Source: Methanomassiliicoccaceae archaeon UBA367 (GTDB lineage: Archaea > Thermoplasmatota > Thermoplasmata > Methanomassiliicoccales > Methanomethylophilaceae). From it: a stretch of 19,492 nt of DNA. The stretch spans positions 17,387 through 36,878 of the forward strand of contig DAXF01000010.1 of the NCBI GenBank assembly GCA_002506255.1. The letters run 5' to 3'. The notes beneath the pieces were generated by a model. The model saw only the letters and a list, made by a program, of their open reading frames with translations, searched no databases and was not told the DNA's origin. Positions 14,122 to 19,492 of the stretch are shown in pieces (position 1 is the stretch's first letter; each line of letters starts with the position of its first letter). The position numbers and the translations under genes are program-made.

Positions 14122-16335
14122 CTAAATGAGGGGCTCCATGCGGAGTGCGGGGTGGTCAACTTCCGTCATCCATGCAATCAGCCCCTCGGCGTTATCAGTT
14201 ATCGTCTCGTCCGCGATCTTGTCCATCAGATCGGGCATGCCCAAGTCACGGCATCTTTTACGGAGCTCCTCTCCCAACATATCCTTGAGCCGACGCGGCA
14301 TCCAGGAGATCCTGGGAAGTCCTCCTTCCGCTGCTATGAACTTATCGCTGATTATGTACTTCCTGCCCACACCCATGAATCCGGGGGTCTGCCTTCCGCC
14401 CCCTATGGACCCGGCCAGGGTCGAGAACTTCATGCCGACCGGCGTCATGCCCAGATAATCCCTGTCTACGAGGATAACTGACTGCATATCCACAGTCATT
14501 GCGATTATCACTTCGAAGCAGCCACAAGATGTCATGGGAGCGTCCATGAGGCTGTACAGGCACATCCTCGTGACAGTGCCGGATGATGCAGAGGAAACGG
14601 AATCGTTAACGCCTGCCCATTCACCTTTGATTCCATCCAGCAGATCGCCCATACTCACAGGCTTGTTGGGACCGGAAGGCGACAACTCGTTACCCGCCTT
14701 TGCATCCAGCCAGTTTATGGCACCGCATAGTCCCAGCCTCTCAGGGGATATTATGCATATGTGACCCGGGGCAAAGGACTGGCACATTGTACATGTATAG
14801 AAGCAGTCCACGAGCTCGTCCTTGAGTCCTTTCATTCTCTCGTCCCTAGCATCATAAATCTCTTTGGCAGCAGGGAGGCGGCACTCGATCTCTTCAAGAT
14901 CCGTGATTATCGTAACCTGAACACGGGTAACCACGCTGCCGAATTCCTTTCGGGTCGTGTGCATGAGCATTTTTCCCAGATGGGCAAGACGGAAGCCCTT
15001 CCCGACCGCCTTTTTACTAATCCTGACCCAGTCTGAATTCCTCTGCCCGGTGTGCCAGATGCCCTCTGCGAAGTTTATCCCGCTGTGGAATCTGCGTTCC
15101 ATGACAGACTCCAGGTCGCTCTGCATATCCTTACCGTAAACCTCGACTATCATTGCCAAAGGCATGACGGAGCCCTCCGGTATCTCATCCAGGTCCTTAC
15201 CTATCAAAAGTATCTTGCCGTCTTCGATCTCGTTCTCGTCTCTGGAGACAAGCAGTTCGAAGGCGGTGCTCCTGCTTCCCCCCGCTTCAAAGTAAGTATC
15301 GGGTTTTCTGAGAACCTCTCCTTCGAAGGAGGGTCCGTAGCCGACCGGCAGATCCAGAGGCTCAAGGGTGACGATTATCCCCCTCTCCTCGATCCCGACC
15401 TGGACCATTCTTCCCAGGTCATTGCTTTTCCTTATGGCCCCAGGCACGTCCGGCAGGTCAGAATCTGTCACTATCGGGGCGCTGTGCATAAGTGCCGCGA
15501 ACGCAAGAGCGGACTCCAATCTGTTAAGCTCCCCCGTCTTGATCACAAAGGCCTTGGGCCTCTTGGCCAGATATGCGGACAATCTCTCTCTGTCCCCGGG
15601 AGCGACGCCGCCGAAAGTCAGTGCGGCCCTCACATCGAAATTGAGCGCATGCACCACTCCTGCGAAGCCGCCCAGAGGATACATCATCCTGTCAAGTCCC
15701 ATGGCCACGTCATTATCTCTCATTCTCTCGGCGTATCCGAGGGATTGTGTTCCAGAAGTAACAAGGCCCAGCATGCCTTTTGACTGTATGTCCTTGGCCA
15801 TCAGTATTACGTTCTCGTTTCCCGTATCGCCCAAGAATACAGCAGCACCGGGGATCGTCTCATCCACCAGGCTGAGTCCCAGCTCCCTTATTACACGGTC
15901 GGGTATGAAGCCGTCCCTGTCAGCCTCCTCTGCGCCTATGTATGTTATTGCCTCGAGTATGTCCGCAGCGTACATGGCGCTCTCTCCGGCCGCAAGGCCG
16001 TCCTCCAGAGCAGATATCTTTGCGGAGCCGAGGGACTCCAGGAGTTCAAACGCTCCTTCCAGTGTCAGGCGATCCGTGCCCTTCCAGGCGCATACAGAGG
16101 GCACACCGTATCCTGTCTCAGGATATTCGAGAACTGTATTGCCCCCATGTCCTCTGATGGCTTCCATCACGGATTTCTTGGCTAAAGATACCAGGGCATC
16201 GGAACCTTCCGCTGCAAGTGCCAGCAATGAAGGCACGTCGTGCGCTCTGACGGCCTCCAGCAACAGCGGGATCTCTTCTGCGGAATCGATACCGTACTTC
16301 GAAGCGATCTTGCTGAATGCTGTCGGGTCCCTCAT
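14122..16335 (-). CDS. acsB: Acetyl-CoA synthase, full-length bacterial type (AcsB)
   Basis: 737 residues from the ATG at 16335; the frame continues upstream without conservation. It joins or splits a methyl group, CO and CoA. Four cysteines for the [4Fe-4S] cluster are Cys515, Cys518, Cys527 and Cys537 (CTMCQSFAPGHIC then LCG), and the proximal nickel site is Cys604-Gly-Cys606 (TSCGCFE). The spacing equals that of the Moorella enzyme (506, 509, 518, 528, 595, 597). A complete N-terminal domain of about 300 residues, used in bacteria to dock CODH and form the CO tunnel, is present. Ordinary archaeal CdhC (about 470 aa) lacks it. The ATG overlaps the stop of the ACT gene (ATGA), with GAGGA upstream. 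It ends in TAG, nine codons before TAA. No CODH gene is in the window. Confidence 0.95.
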   Translation of the reverse strand: MRDPTAFSKIASKYGIDSAEEIPLLLEAVRAHDVPSLLALAAEGSDALVSLAKKSVMEAIRGHGGNTVLEYPETGYGVPSVCAWKGTDRLTLEGAFELLESLGSAKISALEDGLAAGESAMYAADILEAITYIGAEEADRDGFIPDRVIRELGLSLVDETIPGAAVFLGDTGNENVILMAKDIQSKGMLGLVTSGTQSLGYAERMRDNDVAMGLDRMMYPLGGFAGVVHALNFDVRAALTFGGVAPGDRERLSAYLAKRPKAFVIKTGELNRLESALAFAALMHSAPIVTDSDLPDVPGAIRKSNDLGRMVQVGIEERGIIVTLEPLDLPVGYGPSFEGEVLRKPDTYFEAGGSRSTAFELLVSRDENEIEDGKILLIGKDLDEIPEGSVMPLAMIVEVYGKDMQSDLESVMERRFHSGINFAEGIWHTGQRNSDWVRISKKAVGKGFRLAHLGKMLMHTTRKEFGSVVTRVQVTIITDLEEIECRLPAAKEIYDARDERMKGLKDELVDCFYTCTMCQSFAPGHICIISPERLGLCGAINWLDAKAGNELSPSGPNKPVSMGDLLDGIKGEWAGVNDSVSSASSGTVTRMCLYSLMDAPMTSCGCFEVIIAMTVDMQSVILVDRDYLGMTPVGMKFSTLAGSIGGGRQTPGFMGVGRKYIISDKFIAAEGGLPRISWMPRRLKDMLGEELRKRCRDLGMPDLMDKIADETITDNAEGLIAWMTEVDHPALRMEPLI

Positions 16336-17237
16336 TTCAATTCCTCGTACTGGGTAAGAATGAATATCCCGTTCATGCCTTCCAGGGCATTCTCGAGTTT
16401 GATCCGGAATTCGTCCATCGGCATCTTGCAACCGCTGAAATCAGCCACAAGGTCCAAGGTCATCGTCTGATAGCATATCTTTATCTTGCTGAAAACAGAG
16501 ATGAGATTGACGTTTTTGGAAGCTATCCAATCCAGTACTTGGGTTATGGATCCCGGGCAGTCAGGGATCTCCAGACCTATCTTAACCAGCTTTGTCTCTC
16601 CTTTGAAGAAAGAGATGGAAATGATCCAGGAAGCGTAGTCTGCCACTATCATCACGGACTCGCCCTCGAAGTCCTCGAACACATCACCGTATTCTACCGA
16701 GAGGTCGTAGACGTTGTCCTTCAGAGTTATGGGAACGCCTCTTCTTATCTCGATCTTGTCGGAGCGCCCTTCGGTCCTGAAGACGCGGCCTATATCAGCT
16801 GGTTTAATCTGTATATGATCTATCTTGGAAACAGAGGGGTCGTTCTTCTCCTTAAGTTCGGCGAACTTCTCTGCCAGGATATTGACCTCTCCCGCGAAGT
16901 TAAGGTCCACGAGCATCTTCCAGATGATGATGGTATCGGATATGCCCTCCAAGGATATGGAGTTCAGTATGTTGATGTCCCTGTCTCCCAGGAATCTGGC
17001 CGCTTGAGCGCTGGAGCCCGGCACGTCCTGGATGTACATCGTTATATTGGTAAGGGTCCGGTAGTTCTCTTGGGGATAGGTAGACAGGATGAGCTCGTAT
17101 TTCTTCGGGCTTTCGTTGTCGTACTCAAAAAGAGTGCTGTAGATGTACCCGCCGTCCACGAGCCCCATCATATCCGCCAGGGTCTTTTCGATCCTTACAG
17201 TCTTATCTTTTACCTTGTCGAACTCCCAGTTCTTCAT
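16332..17237 (-). CDS. Double ACT-domain protein coupled to acsB
   Basis: 301 residues from the ATG at 17237, preferred because GGAG lies six bases upstream and the TATA-like CATATATCC (17271-17279) would start the RNA near 17249. An earlier GTG (17255) would fall before that. ACT-like segments occur at about 64-112 (IQDVPGSSAQAARFLGDRDI onward) and 220-269 (EIPDCPGSITQVLDWIASKN onward); the middle is not recognised. ACT domains usually bind amino acids or small metabolites and signal to an enzyme or regulator. No enzyme domain or clear DNA-binding domain is visible. It is the first gene of the ACS/CoFeSP operon and its stop overlaps the acsB start, so it probably senses a product (methionine, SAM or an amino acid are guesses) and acts on the ACS system. 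Confidence 0.82.
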   Translation of the reverse strand: MKNWEFDKVKDKTVRIEKTLADMMGLVDGGYIYSTLFEYDNESPKKYELILSTYPQENYRTLTNITMYIQDVPGSSAQAARFLGDRDINILNSISLEGISDTIIIWKMLVDLNFAGEVNILAEKFAELKEKNDPSVSKIDHIQIKPADIGRVFRTEGRSDKIEIRRGVPITLKDNVYDLSVEYGDVFEDFEGESVMIVADYASWIISISFFKGETKLVKIGLEIPDCPGSITQVLDWIASKNVNLISVFSKIKICYQTMTLDLVADFSGCKMPMDEFRIKLENALEGMNGIFILTQYEELK

Positions 17238-17269
17238 CCCCGTCTCCGAGTCCACCTAATTGAATGGAA

Positions 17270-17392
17270 TCATATATCCTTTCTGTCCTGACTCTTAACC
17301 GATACGAGAGGGCGCGTCCAACACGGATCGCCGTCGTCCTCGCGGTACGTTTTCTTCGGGATCTCCTTTTTGTTGTCTTCGTCCGGTGTCAT
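17270..17392 (-). CDS. Small ORF of 40 codons coupled to the zinc-ribbon gene
   Basis: The ATG at 17392 overlaps the TGA stop of the zinc-ribbon gene (ATGA), with GGAAGAG just upstream. The product is very polar (MTPDEDNKKEIPKKTYREDD at the N-terminus) and resembles no family I know. It ends at 17270, at the TATA-like box of the ACT gene. The coupling supports translation, but the length alone would allow chance. Confidence 0.35.
   Translation of the reverse strand: MTPDEDNKKEIPKKTYREDDGDPCWTRPLVSVKSQDRKDI
17271..17279 (-). promoter_or_regulatory. TATA-like box of the ACT-acsB-acsD-acsC operon
   Basis: CATATATCC read on the plus strand gives GGATATATG on the minus strand, centred about 38 bases before the ATG at 17237. 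That leaves a leader of about 12 bases containing GGAG. It is the only clear promoter element upstream of the operon, and the four genes are joined by overlaps or short gaps. Confidence 0.55.
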
Positions 17393-17787
17393 CTCTTCCG
17401 CCCCTTCGTGAATGTGTACTTGCCGGGCATGCGCATTTTGGTACCGACGGAATATGTGCATACAGAGCATTTCCTAAGGATCTCGGTTTCTCTGCCGTCC
17501 AAGGTCGTATTGCTTATGCCGATAAGGGGATTCCTGCAGACGGGGCAATCCTCCGGCAGGTCCCTGTTCTCCGCATCGTTGTAATCTATGGATACCTGCG
17601 AAAGCCCCCTGTTTATTGCCAGTCGCCTGATGCGCTCGCCACTGACGCGATAATCGCTGCCATCTTTGTTGATCTCCCTCAGCACGAGCTCTGTCATCTC
17701 TGATTGGGACCTGACCTGCTGGTTCCTGTACATGACGATGAAGATGGCCTCGGACAGCCGTTCGTCGCTGGGTATGCTGTAGGACAT
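17389..17787 (-). CDS. Small zinc-ribbon protein with helical N-terminal domain, function unknown
   Basis: 132 residues from the ATG at 17787 (a TTG one codon earlier is possible). Residues 8-65 form a mainly helical region with a helix-turn-helix feel (DYRVSGERIRRLAINRGL). CPVC (81-84) and CSVC (107-110) make a four-cysteine zinc ribbon, followed by a basic tail. The arrangement suggests a nucleic-acid-binding protein, perhaps an archaeal transcription-associated factor. A TATA-like GAATATATAC (17811-17820) is centred 29 bases upstream of the ATG, so the message is probably leaderless. It precedes the 40-codon ORF and the ACS operon but has its own promoter. Confidence 0.7.
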   Translation of the reverse strand: MSYSIPSDERLSEAIFIVMYRNQQVRSQSEMTELVLREINKDGSDYRVSGERIRRLAINRGLSQVSIDYNDAENRDLPEDCPVCRNPLIGISNTTLDGRETEILRKCSVCTYSVGTKMRMPGKYTFTKGRKR

Positions 17788-17873
17788 CAATGATAAAACA
17801 GCACTCCTGTGTATATATTCTTGGAGTAAGGCCTTAACAGCAGCATCAAAGTCTATGCTGTCCTGAGGAGTGG

Positions 17874-17882
17874 ATTATTAAA
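17874..17882 (+). promoter_or_regulatory. TATA-like box of tRNA-Leu
   Basis: ATTATTAAA is centred 30 bases before the tRNA 5' end at 17908, the usual archaeal distance. Confidence 0.45.
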
Positions 17883-17907
17883 CAGGCTAATCATCCCATA
17901 GGGCGAA

Positions 17908-17993
17908 GCGGGGGTTGCCGAGCGGCCAAAGGCGCGGGACTTAAGATCCTGTCCGTCAGCGGTTCATGGGTTCGAATCCCTTCCCCCGCACCA
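17908..17993 (+). tRNA. tRNA-Leu (anticodon UAA)
   Basis: The acceptor GCGGGGG pairs with CCCCCGC. The anticodon stem CGGGA/TCCTG (one G-T pair) encloses CTTAAGA with anticodon TAA, and a long class II variable arm follows. The T-loop is GGTTCGAATCCC. Discriminator A and an encoded CCA (17991-17993) complete it; the body is 83 bases without CCA. It converges with the YeiH-type gene, whose stop codon is only six bases past the CCA. Confidence 0.96.
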
Positions 17994-17999
17994 GGTCAT

Positions 18000-18989
18000 T
18001 TACCATATGCCGAGCAGATACTGCATACCCAAACTTGCCAAAGCTATGGATATCCAGCAGGCGAAACCCATAGCAAGAGGTTTCCCTCCGTTCTTGATCA
18101 GTTTTACCACATCTGTGTTGAAACCTATGGCTGTCATGGCGATTATTATCAGGAATTTGCTGAGGACCTTGAATGGCGAGAAAGCGTCTGGAGAGACGCC
18201 AAACATGCCAGTGCAAATGGTGGTTATGATCGATGCGAGCACGAAGAAGGCTATGAAAATCGGGAACATCTTCTTGAGGCTTACTCTGTTGCTGGAACGG
18301 TCGGAATCGCTCTTGGCGTAGATGTAGGCAAGGATCAGTGTGATCGGGATAATGGCCAAAGTCCTGGTGAGCTTTACTATGGTCGCCTGGTCGAGTACAG
18401 TCGTCCCGGTACCGTGAATATCATCCCATGAGGAAGCAGCGGCCGTGACCGAAGAAGTATCGTTTATCGCGGTTCCGGCGAAGAGAGCGAAGCCCTGATC
18501 AGAGAGGCCCAAAATGATTCCTATGGTCGGGAAGGTCAATGCCGCTATCACATTAAACAGGAATATCACGGAGATCGATCTAGCTATGTCCTCATCACTG
18601 GCCTGTATGGCCGGAGCAGCGGCGGCTATTGCGGACCCGCCGCATATGGCAGAGCCCACTCCTACCAGGGCGGAGGTCTTTTTGGGAATCCCCAGCAGCC
18701 TGTGCATTGCATATGCCACGGCCAATGCGACGGATATGGTCACGATGATAATAGGTAGGGACAATGCGCCCACTCTGGCGATTAGTGCCAAGTCCAATCC
18801 GAAACCGAGGAAGACGACCGCTGCCTGCAGGACGGTCTTTGAACAGAATGAGGTACCTCCGCGTGTGGCTTCACGGCTCTTCATGAAGAATCCCAAAAGC
18901 ATGCCCAGAAGTATTCCGAAGACCGGCCCTCCCACAACAGGGATCGCAGAGCCGAGGAACCAGCAGGGGATCGCTACGGCGATGCACAA
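18000..18989 (-). CDS. YeiH/YadS family putative sulfate exporter, N-terminus disturbed
   Basis: 329 residues from TTG at 18989 with about ten hydrophobic helices. The family signatures GGPVFGILLGMLLGF, LGFGLDL and VGVGSAICGGSAIAA are clear. Members are called sulfate exporters, though substrates are little tested. Conservation starts before the TTG: the same frame upstream reads RKRLKDLVPGIAL, the expected N-terminus, and is open back to an in-frame TAG at 19043-19041 with no ATG, GTG or TTG. An ATG at 19056 is in another frame (MREDIASGIF) and would join this frame with a +1 shift near the AAGGAAAAGG tract. So there may be a one-base insertion, a sequencing error or an unusual start. The rest of the gene is intact. 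Confidence 0.82.
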   Translation of the reverse strand: MCIAVAIPCWFLGSAIPVVGGPVFGILLGMLLGFFMKSREATRGGTSFCSKTVLQAAVVFLGFGLDLALIARVGALSLPIIIVTISVALAVAYAMHRLLGIPKKTSALVGVGSAICGGSAIAAAAPAIQASDEDIARSISVIFLFNVIAALTFPTIGIILGLSDQGFALFAGTAINDTSSVTAAASSWDDIHGTGTTVLDQATIVKLTRTLAIIPITLILAYIYAKSDSDRSSNRVSLKKMFPIFIAFFVLASIITTICTGMFGVSPDAFSPFKVLSKFLIIIAMTAIGFNTDVVKLIKNGGKPLAMGFACWISIALASLGMQYLLGIW

Positions 18990-19141
18990 AGCGATTCCCG
19001 GGACAAGGTCCTTTAACCTTTTCCTTGAAGATTCCTGATGCTATATCTTCGCGCATGTATGCGGCTAACAGTCCGCCTTGATTTCAAATTATCGAGAAAG
19101 GGGTAATAGGTTTGAGGGAAGCGGTTTGATCAGCACGCCGA

Positions 19142-19492
19142 TCAGTTCTTCTTCTCTTTGTTGAAGCAGAGGAACCAGTCAAGGCAGTACATGTCCTTGT
19201 TCTTGCCTTCCATCCTCTCCTTGGCGCCGGCGCAGGTGCCGGGGGCGGGGGAGATGGTGTCATCGCCCGGCATCCAGTTGGCAGGGGTTGCGACCTTGTC
19301 GGAATCTGCTTTCTGCAGCGCCTTGATGACCCTCACCATCTCGTCGAAGTTCCTTCCGGTGGACAGAGGGTAGTAGTGTATGCATCGGATGATCCCGTTG
19401 GGGTCTATGAAGAACATTGCCCTCACGGCCTTCGTATCGGAGCTTTTAGGCTGGATCATGCCGTATTTCTTGGCCACATCCATCTTTATGTC
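19142..19492 (-). CDS. Peroxiredoxin, archaeal Prx6-like, C-terminal part only
   Basis: The frame is open to the right edge, so the N-terminus and the peroxidatic cysteine are outside the window; the Met at 19483 is internal. Visible are VAKKYGMIQP, RAMFFIDPNGIIRCIHYYPLS and TPANWMPGDD, all typical of the C-terminal half of 1-Cys/Prx6 peroxiredoxins. A tail follows with three cysteines (GTCAGAKERMEGKNKDMYC, then WFLC), as in archaeal members where such cysteines can serve as resolving thiols. It removes hydrogen peroxide and organic peroxides, useful to a strict anaerobe. It is on the same strand as the YeiH-type gene, with about 85 bases between it and the ATG at 19056. Confidence 0.9.
   Translation of the reverse strand, partial: DIKMDVAKKYGMIQPKSSDTKAVRAMFFIDPNGIIRCIHYYPLSTGRNFDEMVRVIKALQKADSDKVATPANWMPGDDTISPAPGTCAGAKERMEGKNKDMYCLDWFLCFNKEKKN

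Noticed and set aside
15368..16357. Plus-strand frame of 329 codons opposite acsB
   Set aside because: Shadow of acsB; low-complexity Ser/Pro/Ala-rich composition and no family resemblance.
16336..16431. 32-codon N-terminal extension of acetyl-CoA synthase
   Set aside because: It overlaps the ACT gene in another frame, whereas the ATG at 16335 has a Shine-Dalgarno and the stop/start overlap typical of this operon.
16317..17291. Long plus-strand frame opposite the ACT-domain gene (324 codons)
   Set aside because: It is antisense to a protein with clear ACT domains, has no recognisable motif or ribosome site, and results from codon bias of the real gene.
19127..19145. Direct repeat GATCAG near the peroxiredoxin stop
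   Set aside because: Only six bases, two copies, no dyad or T-run that would make a terminator or site.
1..19492. CRISPR arrays, insertion sequences or prophage
   Set aside because: No regularly spaced repeats, transposase, integrase or terminal inverted repeats were seen on either strand.

Overview
The window reads as a piece of an archaeal chromosome. AT-rich TATA-like boxes lie 25-30 bases before many starts, several genes look leaderless, coding regions lean on AGG/AGA and ATA codons, and the families present (PUA-containing glutamate 5-kinase, archaeal-type peroxiredoxin with a Cys-rich tail, CoFeSP/ACS, small zinc-ribbon proteins) fit a methanogen-like member of the Thermoplasmatota, perhaps Methanomassiliicoccales. 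That lineage call is inference; no rRNA or methanogenesis gene is present to settle it.

Left part (1-5410). A COG0523-type GTPase (cut by the left edge) follows a cysteine-rich winged-helix-like protein on the minus strand. A divergent promoter region separates them from proA-proB, the first two steps of proline synthesis, joined by a TTGA stop/start overlap. A convergent pirin gene, a 56-residue AbrB-type regulator with its own terminator, and tRNA-Val(CAC) follow, all on the minus strand.

Middle (5500-8520). An acetate/succinate-transporter-family gene has no ordinary start codon. It is separated by about 320 bases of motif-rich intergenic DNA from an aldehyde-dehydrogenase-like gene that has lost the catalytic cysteine. 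That gene's TATA box lies inside a perfect 10-bp inverted repeat. A radical-SAM activase gene converges on it.

Right-centre (8592-17255), the most interesting block. Two operons converge. The plus-strand operon encodes a corrinoid-protein reductive activator (RACo type), a folate-independent core methionine synthase and a CooC/AcsF-type nickel ATPase. The minus-strand operon encodes a double-ACT protein, a full-length bacterial-type acetyl-CoA synthase (737 aa, A-cluster cysteine spacing identical to the Moorella enzyme), and both CoFeSP subunits at bacterial-like lengths. No carbon monoxide dehydrogenase and no methyl-branch gene is present. The layout suggests CoFeSP is a hub exchanging methyl groups between acetyl-CoA and homocysteine, kept active by RACo and supplied with nickel through the ATPase. 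It resembles the incomplete Wood-Ljungdahl pathway described for Dehalococcoides mccartyi, but in an archaeon.

Right end (17270-19492). A small zinc-ribbon protein with a coupled 40-codon ORF, tRNA-Leu(UAA), a YeiH-type transporter with a disturbed N-terminus, and the C-terminal part of a peroxiredoxin that runs off the window.
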